From a virus, in the IMG/VR virus record IMGVR_UViG_3300022562_000294, positions 1 to 32,640 of that record: a DNA stretch of 32,640 nt; one strand, 5' to 3'. Shown here piece after piece: positions 6,308 to 14,535 of this stretch; position 1 is the first letter of the stretch; the number at the start of each line of letters is the position of its first letter. Made by a program: the position numbers and the translations under genes. The notes beneath the pieces are model-generated. The model had not been told where the DNA came from. It saw only the letters and a program-made list of their open reading frames with translations, and searched no databases.

Positions 6308-6638
6308 GGGAACTGAAGATTTCTTGAATCCTGATGGATCTTGGAAGTGCATCAAATGTGGTGCGTGCTGTTACACTGTTGCAACTGCATACCCCCATCT
6401 AGATCGCAACGACGGAACAGGCCGCTGTATCCATCTAACAGAGGAGAATCTTTGCGCGATCTACGAAAACAGACCAGAGCTGTGCAGGGTGCCAAAGGCC
6501 CTAGGAACTTCGATTCCTGACAAGATGGCCGAGGCCTGTGATCTATTGAGAACTGTGTTCTTAGGGGGTGAGGGTGAAGTGCTTCAAGTGCCAGAGGGAA
6601 CCAGAGGAACTGATCGAATACCAAGACGCCGCAAGTGA
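6306..6638 (+). CDS. CxxCxxCC-type metal-binding protein (YkgJ-like)
   Basis: The ATG at 6306 lies in the last repeat unit and gives 110 residues. The frame stays open further upstream only through the repeat tract. The protein contains CIKCGACCYTV (C-x2-C-x2-CC), then DGTGRCIHL, LCAIYENRPELCRV, the arrangement of the YkgJ/CxxCxxCC zinc- or iron-chelating family. The exact role of that family in phages is unknown. No good Shine-Dalgarno sequence precedes the start, apart from the G-rich repeat itself, so the tract may influence its translation. The 3' end overlaps the next gene by about 65 nt. Confidence 0.75.
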   Translation: MGTEDFLNPDGSWKCIKCGACCYTVATAYPHLDRNDGTGRCIHLTEENLCAIYENRPELCRVPKALGTSIPDKMAEACDLLRTVFLGGEGEVLQVPEGTRGTDRIPRRRK

Positions 6639-6789
6639 GAGCGGCATGAACATAAGGGACTACGTTAAATTCGAGGAAGGAACTTATGACCCGCAAACAG
6701 ACTATTTCCTCTGTACGCCTTGCTATATTAATCTAGATATGCCAATCATGCCAGAGATCCTAATGCTCTACCAAAAGGGTTATCAATGA
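6574..6789 (+). CDS. Small putative zinc-ribbon protein
   Basis: The GTG at 6574, 6 nt after an AGGGGG site (about 6562-6567), gives 71 residues. A GTG at 6568 adds two. C-x2-C pairs flank the protein: CFKC at the start and CTPC about 45 residues later. This fits a small zinc ribbon, although the family is unknown. It overlaps the preceding gene by about 65 nt in another frame. It overlaps the polymerase start by 4 nt (ATGA), implying coupled translation with the polymerase. Confidence 0.6.
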   Translation: MKCFKCQREPEELIEYQDAASESGMNIRDYVKFEEGTYDPQTDYFLCTPCYINLDMPIMPEILMLYQKGYQ

Positions 6790-8294
6790 AGATAGTTAAA
6801 ACATCAGAACTAACAGACTATCTAAGGGCCTCTAGTCCTGACGCGAAGCTCTGGATCTATAACGCCTTCGACGTTATGCTTCCTTTGGAAATCTTCGAGG
6901 AAGTCAAGTCCAGAATGACTGAAAACCAAAAACATACCTACCGCTTTGAGAAAGCCCTACAAGGCCCGGCCTTCTCTATGATGCAGAATGGCATCAAAGT
7001 AGATATGGCTCTCTTAGCACAAGAGACTAAGCGCGCCAAAAAGGAACTAGAAGATCTAGAATCCTACGTCAGGTCTTTAGCCATTGCCGTTTGGGGAGAT
7101 GGAATCAACGTAAGATCTCCAGCTCAGATGTGCCAGCTATTCTATCTCGATCCTAATGGATTTCAATGCCAAAAGCACTACGAGGGTGTCGGCCAGAAGC
7201 GCCACCTAACTACTAACAGAAAAGCTTTAGAAAAGATCTACACCACAAACTATATAACTCGGCCGCTAATCAAGGCCATGTTTGCCCTTAAAGATATTCA
7301 AAAAGAAATCGAGTTTCTAGAACGAGGAGTCGAGCCCGATGGCCGTGTTCACTGTAGCTTTAATGTCGCTGCGACCGAGACAGGACGCTGGTCAAGTTCA
7401 AAGAATCCTTGGGGACGTGGAGCTAATTTCCAAAATCAGGGCGAAAAGACTCGGAGCATATACCTTGCTGACGAGGACTTCATCTTCGCATACCCCGATC
7501 TATCGCAAGCAGAATCTCGGGCTGTGGCTTACTATTCGGGAGACAAGAATTATATTAGGGCTGTGGAATCTGGAGACCTCCACACGCAAGTCGCTAAGCT
7601 CGTATGGCCAGAGCTTCCGTGGACGGAAGATCCAAAAAGTGATAGGGAGATAGCCGATGGGCCTTATTACAGACATTTTTCCTATCGTGATATGTCGAAG
7701 CGTGGAGGACACGCACTCAACTACCTCGGACAACCCTATACGATTGCATCCCATCTTAATCTCGAAAGGGAGCAAGCGGAAGATTTCTACTCACGTTACT
7801 TTGGAGCGTTCCCAGACATTGCAGAATGGCATAATCGAGTACAAATTGACCTTCAGAATACCGGCCGACTTACAACTGCACTTGGACGAGAACGGATGTT
7901 TTTTGGTAGACTCGACGATAACCACACGCTCAAAGAAGCGATAGCATTCTTGCCACAGAGTCTAATTTCAGACATTCTAAAGATCGGAACACTTTACATC
8001 TGGAAAGAGTTTGAGCTTAAGCGTCGCTGGGCCAAACTCTGTGGTGATCTACATGACGGGCTACTAATGCTAATCAAGAAGATTCATCTCGACGAGAGCG
8101 CTCCTATTATGATTCAGATGATGGAGCAGAAAGTTAAAATGCCACACGGAGTTATGAAGATTCCCGTAGACTTCACAGTAGGCTATAGATGGCAGAAGAA
8201 AGAGATGCTAAAATGGAAGCCAGGAATTTTAGCACAACTAAAACCTATCACTCCCACAGACAATCTATTGGACATTAAAGCCACGGACGTTTAG
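6786..8294 (+). CDS. Family-A DNA polymerase, polymerase domain plus Exo III motif
   Basis: The protein has 502 residues. Residues 23-35, WIYNAFDVMLPLE, match the Exo III Y-x3-D motif (Y25, D29) and helix that close a PolA proofreading domain whose other motifs are in the 4271 gene. Polymerase motif A, YPDLSQAESR, is near residue 235. Motif B, RDMSKRGGHALNY, is near 301-313 and has the conserved R, K and Y. Motif C, DLHDGLL, is near 420. The usual Glu after the motif C Asp is Gly (H-D-G). The O-helix position corresponding to E. coli Phe762 appears to be His, as in several phage enzymes (from memory). There is no 5'-3' exonuclease domain. It replicates phage DNA, probably paired with the UDG/exo subunit. 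Confidence 0.85.
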   Translation: MKIVKTSELTDYLRASSPDAKLWIYNAFDVMLPLEIFEEVKSRMTENQKHTYRFEKALQGPAFSMMQNGIKVDMALLAQETKRAKKELEDLESYVRSLAIAVWGDGINVRSPAQMCQLFYLDPNGFQCQKHYEGVGQKRHLTTNRKALEKIYTTNYITRPLIKAMFALKDIQKEIEFLERGVEPDGRVHCSFNVAATETGRWSSSKNPWGRGANFQNQGEKTRSIYLADEDFIFAYPDLSQAESRAVAYYSGDKNYIRAVESGDLHTQVAKLVWPELPWTEDPKSDREIADGPYYRHFSYRDMSKRGGHALNYLGQPYTIASHLNLEREQAEDFYSRYFGAFPDIAEWHNRVQIDLQNTGRLTTALGRERMFFGRLDDNHTLKEAIAFLPQSLISDILKIGTLYIWKEFELKRRWAKLCGDLHDGLLMLIKKIHLDESAPIMIQMMEQKVKMPHGVMKIPVDFTVGYRWQKKEMLKWKPGILAQLKPITPTDNLLDIKATDV

Positions 8295-8308
8295 AGGGGT
8301 GTTGGGGG

Positions 8309-9517
8309 GTGAGAAAGTGTGACAACTGGCTTAAGAGCTGGTTGGAATACTCTTCGAGTTGGGAGTCGCCAGAGCGGTTTAGGCTGTGGTCAGGGATAGC
8401 TGCAATTAGCGCGGTAACACAAAGAAGATTGTTTACTTATGTCAAAGGACAGCAGTTATTTCCGAACACTTATATTTTGCTCATCGGATCTCCCGGTTCT
8501 GGAAAAGGCAACGCCATGAAATACCTGGCCCAGTGGCTCAAGGACTTCGATGGAGAGTTTTTTAGAATGGCCCCTGACGGGCTAACTAAAAGAGCCTTTT
8601 ACATGACCCTCGAAGGCGCAAAGGTTATGCCGGGAGGAGATCCAAATAACGAGCAGCATTCATTAACTGCCTTCATTGAAGAACTCGGAGTCTTTCTTCA
8701 TCCAGGAGACAATGACTTTGTTTACGCACTTTGCCACGTCTATGACTGCCCAAAGAAATTTCACTATAAGACGGCTAGCGCAGGTGAAAACTTTGCCAAC
8801 AATGCCTGTTTCACAATGCTTAGTGCGTGTACGCCCAAAGCGCTACGTGATATCTACACTGAAGATGCGATGGAGTTGGGAATTAGCGCACGAACTATCA
8901 TTGTTTATGCAGACGATAAGATCGAAGTCCCAATCTTCGGAAAGCCAGAAAACCACGACAAGCTCGCAAAAGACCTAAAGTATGATTTAGCTAGGATGCT
9001 CGAAACCGAAGGAGAATATCAGTTTGACGAAGAGGCCGCCCAAGCTCTAGTCGATTGGGCCGCAACAGACTTCGCGCCTAAGCCGAAGGACTCCAGGTTT
9101 GAGCACTACAATTCAAGAAGGTTTGTCCAAATAGTAAAGCTCTGTATGATATGTGCGCTCTCCAAACGAGACGATCCTATAATTCTAATAGAGGACTTCA
9201 ATCAAGCCAGGGATATGCTACTAGAGTGCGAGCGCTATATGCCAAAGGCTATTGAAACCTTGGGAGCCAATCCTCTGCTAATGCAGCGTAACGCATCCAT
9301 GTTACTCATAAACGAGAACTTCAGAAAACTTAACGCTCCAACACATGAGCATGACTTAAGACGCCTAATGGAGCGTGATGTACCAATACAGTTTCACGAT
9401 GAAATGCTCGATCAGCTAGAGAAAGGTAAATGGGTAAGTGTCATAGGGTCAAAGCCAGATAGGCTTTTCTACCCAAGAGGCAAGCACATAATGGAGAAGA
9501 AGAAAGATGAAAACTAG
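8309..9517 (+). CDS. DUF3987-like P-loop ATPase, putative helicase/primase-associated
   Basis: The protein has 402 residues. The GTG start follows a GGGGGG site. After an N-terminal helix with a tryptophan-rich patch, PNTYILLIGSPGSGKGN supplies a Walker A at about 60-68. The final Ser/Thr of the P-loop is Gly here. Residues 118-127 (LTAFIEELG) are the likely Walker B. A basic, helical C-terminus resembles a winged-helix (ENFRKLNAPTHEHDLRRLM). The layout 'W-x-A-I-S, PN-x-Y-x-L-L-I-G-x-P-G-S-G-K' is the DUF3987 pattern. That family is often linked to primase or helicase modules. Its position after the polymerase fits a replicative ATPase role, inferred only. Confidence 0.65.
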   Translation: MRKCDNWLKSWLEYSSSWESPERFRLWSGIAAISAVTQRRLFTYVKGQQLFPNTYILLIGSPGSGKGNAMKYLAQWLKDFDGEFFRMAPDGLTKRAFYMTLEGAKVMPGGDPNNEQHSLTAFIEELGVFLHPGDNDFVYALCHVYDCPKKFHYKTASAGENFANNACFTMLSACTPKALRDIYTEDAMELGISARTIIVYADDKIEVPIFGKPENHDKLAKDLKYDLARMLETEGEYQFDEEAAQALVDWAATDFAPKPKDSRFEHYNSRRFVQIVKLCMICALSKRDDPIILIEDFNQARDMLLECERYMPKAIETLGANPLLMQRNASMLLINENFRKLNAPTHEHDLRRLMERDVPIQFHDEMLDQLEKGKWVSVIGSKPDRLFYPRGKHIMEKKKDEN

Positions 9518-9917
9518 AAACATTATTCTACTGGCAATCTTTGGAGTTATCCTCATCGCTGTTGGAATCTTCGGAATAGTAGAGGTAGCTAAAAGCCAAA
9601 CGCCAACCCCGAGGCCCAATGTACCTCTACTTCAAACGGGAGGCATTTACAACGCAGGCTGCCAGCCAGTCGAGCCCTTTGATACCGTCGTTAAGGCCTG
9701 CTGGGTAAGGACAGACACTACAGAACCTCAGGAGCTTGGTTGTGTAGATTCTATCGGCGGGGCTGAAGCCAGAATGGATCTCAACATGATAATTAACGTC
9801 AATGAGGTTGCCGAGGTCCGATGCTACGTTGTAAGTGAACAGGGAGTTCCTTCGGACTATTCTGAGAACGCAGGCATAGTGGATTTTACGCAGCCAGGGC
9901 GGCCTTTTGTCAGATAG
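9507..9917 (+). CDS. Membrane-anchored or secreted protein with Fn3-like end (0-frame product)
   Basis: The protein has 136 residues and overlaps the preceding gene by 11 nt. Residues about 6-28 are a hydrophobic segment (IILLAIFGVILIAVGIFGIV) followed by AKSQTPTPRP, so it is either cleaved or an N-terminal anchor. The outer part has cysteines and an Fn3-like ending: AEVRCYVVSEQGVPSDYSEN, then IVDFTQPGRP, as at the end of Fn3/Ig-type domains. The 0-frame stops at TAG (9915-9917). Immediately downstream the -1 frame encodes a dockerin/EF-hand-like motif, listed separately. It is likely exported or displayed, but its role is unknown. It is unlike the DNA-metabolism genes around it. Confidence 0.65.
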   Translation: MKTRNIILLAIFGVILIAVGIFGIVEVAKSQTPTPRPNVPLLQTGGIYNAGCQPVEPFDTVVKACWVRTDTTEPQELGCVDSIGGAEARMDLNMIINVNEVAEVRCYVVSEQGVPSDYSENAGIVDFTQPGRPFVR

Positions 9918-10042
9918 CTCCAGTTGTTTGCGCCGACCTGGATGGGGATGGATCTGTGGGCTATTCGGACTTCGGCAAATGGGCTCAACAGTACGGAAGA
10001 TGCCACAACAATAAGGAGGAAATACCGTGTCCGGTAAACTGA
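9866..10042 (+). other. -1 frame extension with a dockerin/EF-hand-like loop
   Basis: The -1 frame is open from 9866, overlaps the parent gene for 51 nt, and continues to TGA at 10040-10042. It encodes DLDGDGSVGYSD, a 12-residue loop with Asp at 1, 3, 5 and 12, followed by FGKWAQQYG, as in dockerin type I-like repeats. A -1 slip on a TTTT run (9905-9908 or 9884-9887) would join it to the Fn3-like protein. It has no start codon of its own with a ribosome site. The next gene starts at 10027, overlapping by 16 nt. The alternative is an inactivating indel. Confidence 0.6.
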
Positions 10043-10404
10043 AAGAAGGAGTCATAGCCACGCTTTTGATAGCGCTTATATGCCTTCTTATCCTTGTGTT
10101 CTACGCCAGGAACTCCAAGGCTGGAGATGAAACTCTGAGAGCGTACTTGTATTTACAGGGGCACGGTGCCCAGTATTTACAATACTATTTACCTTCGCAG
10201 TCCGCGCATCTCCAACCTACGCTGGGTAACGTAATCCTCATACTGCCGCTGGGTGACAGTCTGGGTCATGTTCCTTATCCTGGCATCAGCGGATCTCTGT
10301 ACACTATCAATGGGAACAGCGTATTCCCAAGCAGCTTCATTTACAATCCGCTGAACTTCGCGCCAGTCCCGATTCAGTTCGGCATCAGCCCATCGGCGCC
10401 CTAG
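10027..10404 (+). CDS. Small membrane protein, tail of the rightward arm
   Basis: The GTG start has a perfect AAGGAGG at 10013-10019. Residues 8-27 are a transmembrane helix (VIATLLIALICLLILVFYAR). About 40 residues in, the frame runs into the repeated palindrome (10149-10192). It then continues for about 70 residues antisense to the end of the 10189-14535 gene. That C-terminal part looks like a shadow of the convergent gene, so the functional unit may be only the first 40-45 residues and the stop may have been lost. A holin-like or signalling role is possible but unsupported. Confidence 0.45.
   Translation: MSGKLKEGVIATLLIALICLLILVFYARNSKAGDETLRAYLYLQGHGAQYLQYYLPSQSAHLQPTLGNVILILPLGDSLGHVPYPGISGSLYTINGNSVFPSSFIYNPLNFAPVPIQFGISPSAP
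10149..10192 (+). promoter_or_regulatory. Repeated palindromic site, copy 2, at the convergent junction
   Basis: The core GGCACGGTGCCCAGTA (10160-10175) contains the 13-bp palindrome GGGCACGGTGCCC. TATTTAC occurs three times, at 10150-10156, 10174-10180 and 10186-10192, spaced 24 and 12 bp apart. The site lies just where the rightward and leftward transcription units meet, and the last TATTTAC overlaps the stop of the leftward gene. Confidence 0.55.
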
Positions 10405-13400
10405 TCTCTGAATGGCCTCACGCTTTTTCTCTGCGTCGTACCTTGCATTCTGATGAACCTCAAATGCATTTGCGACTCGGGTGGGCGTGAGGCCCAGAGA
10501 TCTAAACGTGCCCTCAAAAGCGTTAAGGGCAGGCAGCAGAGTATTTCCGCTATTCAAACTAGTTACTCCCATTTCGCCAAACGAGGTCATAGCCCGTTGC
10601 AGCGTTCTGGGAGCAAAGGCCTTAAGCATCTCTCTTCTGAACTTCGGGTTCTGTAGTGGAATCCTAAAGTCCTTAATATCTTCGATTCCAGTGCCAACCA
10701 AATCTCCGAGGCCCATGAACCGATCCAGAATACTAATGTTCGAGAACATCACCAGATCAGTTGCCAAATGGCTCGAAGGCAACGAAGCCCGAGACCTTAG
10801 GGTAAATCCGAGGTTACTGAAAAACCCGTGCATCATCATATCTGCCAGCCAAGGCTTAGAAGTATCACCTGGATCGTTTCCAACCCAGTCATAAACCAGA
10901 TCGCTCAACGGCTTATCAGACAAAAACCTTGACATTGAATCCGCCGCGCCCGCCAAGGGCACCGCTGAGAGCCCGCCTACGGCCCCTGCCGTGCCAAACG
11001 TCCACGCCAAGGGACCGAAGTTCCCCCTGGAGGCTTCCGCCGTGTACCGGGCCAAATTGCCCGTATAATTAGCGGTCCAGTTCTTAAAGAGCCCCCAACC
11101 AGCACCAATAGCTCCAGTCAGCATCCTTGGCCGATCAGCCGCGCTGTAGCCAAACATAGTGTTATTGACAAACTCTTTAGCAAAGACCCGAGCCTCATTC
11201 TCGCCCATGAGGAAAAAGTCCTTAGCAACCTGACGGCCAAGCATAAAGCTATAAGCCCTGGAAGCCTCTTCAGTAGCCACCACAGGCGCTTCAGAAATTC
11301 TCCTGAGGTTATCCCAGAAACCACCCTGGCCTTGAGTCAAGGACCTAGAAGGTCCGTGGACTGTTTCTACGAAATCCCTACCAACCGTGTGAGTGTCAAA
11401 CGCCCACTGGAGCGCCTCTCTGTCACTGGCATCTGGCCGCCAAAGTTTGCCCATAGACTCCCTGGCAAATTTCCAAGTGTCCATGAATCTAACAGGCCTT
11501 AGACCGCCATCAGTGGTCTTAACCATAACACTAGAGTAATACTTCTGGATCATCTCCGGAGCGGCATTGAGCAAATAGCTAACCTCTGGGATAGCCGTCT
11601 GGAGCGGAGTAATAAGATTCAATGCCGCGAAGCCCATATCGAGAGCGCCTAGGGTCAACGTGAACATAGCCTCATTTACGTGCTTAACTGCCCGCTGCGC
11701 TACGCCAGGCCCAAAGTAATCTGCCAGTGCCGTGTCAATCAGACCATCCAGCTGCGCGGCAATAGGCCCACTGGCCCCGGAATACGAGTTCAGAATCCGC
11801 GCCAGTGTAACGAAAGAAGCAGAATCTTCATTAGCCAGCCTCGATAGCTGTTCTTGCATCGGCCCGACTGCAATTCCTTCTCGAGCCAGATACCTGCCCA
11901 TCTCAGTCACGCCAGCCGCGTAGTTAGCCTTGATCTCATCAATAGTCACCTTGTTAGCGCGCTGCTGCGAAAGCCGGCCACCCAAGAGTCCTTTAGATCT
12001 CTTAAATCGAATAGGGTCATTCCTAAACATCTGTGCCCTGAACTTAGAGATCTGTTGAACCAAAGGATTCCTCAAATCCAAATCAGCCGCGAATCCGAAA
12101 ATGTCTGCCTGTGAACTAGAGACATCTGTGGGAATACCTGTTCTTTCAAGAAACTTGTCAATCGGCAATTTAGCCTTAAACTCTACACTACCAGCATGGA
12201 GAATATCTTTATCGGTTAATTGGTCTCCATAGGTCTTAAAGAGCTTAGGTTTACCCGCCGCCTTCGCTTCATTATTAAGGGCCTCGATGATCTCAATAGC
12301 ATCTTTTCTTGCCTGTTCCCTAGTGTAACCAGAACCATAGCCTCGAACCACTCCAGTAGAATCTTCAACGATCCTGGCTCTGAACGGCCCGATCCACTGC
12401 TGCGCCAAACCAAGGTGACCCTCTTGCGGAACGAAAGTAGTCTCTGTGCCTAGCGCTTGCGCCTGATCAGCAACTTGATCTATCCAGAACTTATTTCCCT
12501 TCTCCATCTCTTCTGCGACGCGAATAGCCTCAGGATGCAAGCCCTTAGCCTTAGCCTCTTCAATAGGCATTCGAGTCATTCTAATCTCAAAGAAATCATC
12601 AAGTGCTTTTTCTGAAGAGCCAAGTCCTTTTTCGATGCTCTGCAAAATCCCACCCTCTCGCCTAGCAGTAGGATTAAGTGCAGTTCTAAAGATATTCCCA
12701 ACGGGATTGCCCTGGCCCTGAAAACTCCTGCTAATTCTCCCCAAGAGATGATCGTTAACCATAGCCTGCATGGTATCGAAAACATCCTTAGAGAACATAA
12801 GAGCCATGCTGAGTCGAGGATTCTGGCCACCCTGAAGCCTAGAGGGCGCGGCTACAATTCTCAGAACATTAGCCGCTTCACTCAAATAGTTAAGTGTAGG
12901 TTGCGAGGCCTCCCTGACTTCTTGAGGCAAAAACCGTTCAACCATGAGCCTTAGCTTTCCTACCTCAGCAGGAACATTCGGATCAGTGCTAAATCTGGTC
13001 TTACCTGTGAACAGGGACTGTTGAGCCGGATTATAAATCCCTGCCTTATTCTCGATCATATTAAGGATCGGAACTCGAGCATCTTCTATGTCTTTAGACC
13101 TATACCACTTGCGCTGCAAATTGTTATAAGCCTTGGCATTTGTCTCATAGACCCCACTGGCCTTTGGAAACCACTTAGTAGGATTATTAGTCTTAAAGAT
13201 AAAGTAATTCCCACTATAAGGATCTAGGCGCTCTTTGGCTCTTTCCAAATAAGAACCCTTAGGACTATGCGGAAGCCGCTTAATCCCAATATAGAGCCCA
13301 TCTGAACTTTCCCTGGCCAACCAACCATTAGGCTCTACCTGATTGAATGGACCCTTAACGTCAGTCAAAGTCCTAATCAAACGATCTTTAGACTTGTCGC

Positions 13401-14535
13401 TGGTGGGAATCAGCTTCCTAACATACTGAGTAACTGTATGCCAATTATCTTTTAGTCCAGCGTCCCTGGCAATTTCTTCCCACTCGGCCGTCGCCGCATT
13501 CAGCTCTTCAACGGTCTTAAAGGTTCCCTCTCCGGTATCGCTCCGCGCCAGTTTCTTACTGAGGATAGCCTTCGGGCCGCCCTCTTTACCACCACGATAG
13601 AGACTCTCAACAGCGAGGGTATTTTTCTTGTTGCCCAGGAACGCCACGTATCGAGTCCCATTTTTGATAGGATTCGGCGGCGGTTCTGCCACTTTGATAT
13701 TGGTCTTATACGAGTCAATCAGCCTTTCCATCTGGCCAGTAATGACAGGATTGTCCTTATACTTCCCAAGGTTCTCCTGCATAAAAGCCAGCTTGATTTG
13801 GTCTGGAGCGTTCCGGTCAAATGCCGGGCCAATATGCTTGGCAACCTCGAACTCAAATGCAGCCTCAGATTCCGAGTTAGTGTTCCTTAGGCGTTCTGCC
13901 TTGAACCTGGCAGTCCGGCCAGCGAAGGAACTCAATGCTCCCGCGCCAACACCCAAGAACGCCAGCTCGCTACCAGCACTACTCAGCGTTCTGAACGTGG
14001 AACCCTCTTCAGGGTTAAATGCACTACCAGCAACTCTGGCAGCTTCCAGCGGAGCAAAGATCGTAGCTTCGCGAAGCGCTCCTGCCTTGAACAAAGACCC
14101 GGCATTCTTCAGCCTGTCTGCGGCTAGAAGTCCCCTGGTAAATCCAGGCAACAAAGAGCTAGCCGCCCTTACAGGGGCAGCCGCAGGCAAAAGGAAAAAT
14201 GGCAGACTTCCTGCCAGCCAACTTACTGTGCCGCCGATAGGATTCTCTGCCCGATAGCGTTCAACATCTCTAGAGGGCCTAGATCCAAAGATCTCGCTCT
14301 TAACATCAGGCAAAAGGGCATCTGGAATGAGCGGCGCAAATGGACTAGCACTTAGAGCACTTTCCAAGAACAGCCGCCCGTCAGACTTGTTAGAAACTCC
14401 TTGAGCATTGAACAGATAGCCTTCTGGATTCAGAGGATTAGTGTCTTGACCTCCACTAAAGATTCTCTGTTGTTCTAGCCTATGGGCACTGATAGCACCA
14501 AGGGCATTTCCAATCCGCTCAAACTCAGTAGGCAT
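10189..14535 (-). CDS. Very large internal virion (DNA-ejection) protein
   Basis: The protein has 1,448 residues and is the last gene of the leftward operon. The composition is alanine/glycine/arginine-rich with long helical stretches. Possible membrane-interacting segments include WLAGSLPFFLLPAAAPV (near residue 105), FLGVGAGALSSFAG (near 195) and GTAGAVGGLSAVPLAGAAD (near 1210). The C-terminus is strongly basic and repetitive in helix (RWADAELNRDWREVQRIVN). No lysozyme or protease motif was recognised. The size, position after two smaller internal proteins and the hydrophobic patches fit the gp16-like ejection proteins of podoviruses. Family identity cannot be proved here. Its 5' end abuts the neighbouring stop at 14535 (1-nt overlap). 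Confidence 0.65.
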   Translation of the reverse strand: MPTEFERIGNALGAISAHRLEQQRIFSGGQDTNPLNPEGYLFNAQGVSNKSDGRLFLESALSASPFAPLIPDALLPDVKSEIFGSRPSRDVERYRAENPIGGTVSWLAGSLPFFLLPAAAPVRAASSLLPGFTRGLLAADRLKNAGSLFKAGALREATIFAPLEAARVAGSAFNPEEGSTFRTLSSAGSELAFLGVGAGALSSFAGRTARFKAERLRNTNSESEAAFEFEVAKHIGPAFDRNAPDQIKLAFMQENLGKYKDNPVITGQMERLIDSYKTNIKVAEPPPNPIKNGTRYVAFLGNKKNTLAVESLYRGGKEGGPKAILSKKLARSDTGEGTFKTVEELNAATAEWEEIARDAGLKDNWHTVTQYVRKLIPTSDKSKDRLIRTLTDVKGPFNQVEPNGWLARESSDGLYIGIKRLPHSPKGSYLERAKERLDPYSGNYFIFKTNNPTKWFPKASGVYETNAKAYNNLQRKWYRSKDIEDARVPILNMIENKAGIYNPAQQSLFTGKTRFSTDPNVPAEVGKLRLMVERFLPQEVREASQPTLNYLSEAANVLRIVAAPSRLQGGQNPRLSMALMFSKDVFDTMQAMVNDHLLGRISRSFQGQGNPVGNIFRTALNPTARREGGILQSIEKGLGSSEKALDDFFEIRMTRMPIEEAKAKGLHPEAIRVAEEMEKGNKFWIDQVADQAQALGTETTFVPQEGHLGLAQQWIGPFRARIVEDSTGVVRGYGSGYTREQARKDAIEIIEALNNEAKAAGKPKLFKTYGDQLTDKDILHAGSVEFKAKLPIDKFLERTGIPTDVSSSQADIFGFAADLDLRNPLVQQISKFRAQMFRNDPIRFKRSKGLLGGRLSQQRANKVTIDEIKANYAAGVTEMGRYLAREGIAVGPMQEQLSRLANEDSASFVTLARILNSYSGASGPIAAQLDGLIDTALADYFGPGVAQRAVKHVNEAMFTLTLGALDMGFAALNLITPLQTAIPEVSYLLNAAPEMIQKYYSSVMVKTTDGGLRPVRFMDTWKFARESMGKLWRPDASDREALQWAFDTHTVGRDFVETVHGPSRSLTQGQGGFWDNLRRISEAPVVATEEASRAYSFMLGRQVAKDFFLMGENEARVFAKEFVNNTMFGYSAADRPRMLTGAIGAGWGLFKNWTANYTGNLARYTAEASRGNFGPLAWTFGTAGAVGGLSAVPLAGAADSMSRFLSDKPLSDLVYDWVGNDPGDTSKPWLADMMMHGFFSNLGFTLRSRASLPSSHLATDLVMFSNISILDRFMGLGDLVGTGIEDIKDFRIPLQNPKFRREMLKAFAPRTLQRAMTSFGEMGVTSLNSGNTLLPALNAFEGTFRSLGLTPTRVANAFEVHQNARYDAEKKREAIQRLGRRWADAELNRDWREVQRIVNEAAWEYAVPIDSVQRSADARIRNMTQTVTQRQYEDYVTQRRLEMRGLRR

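Noticed and set aside
13628-14257. 209-codon plus-strand frame in the large internal protein
   Set aside because: It is antisense to a 1,448-codon gene and has an A/S/P/L-rich shadow composition with no ribosome site.
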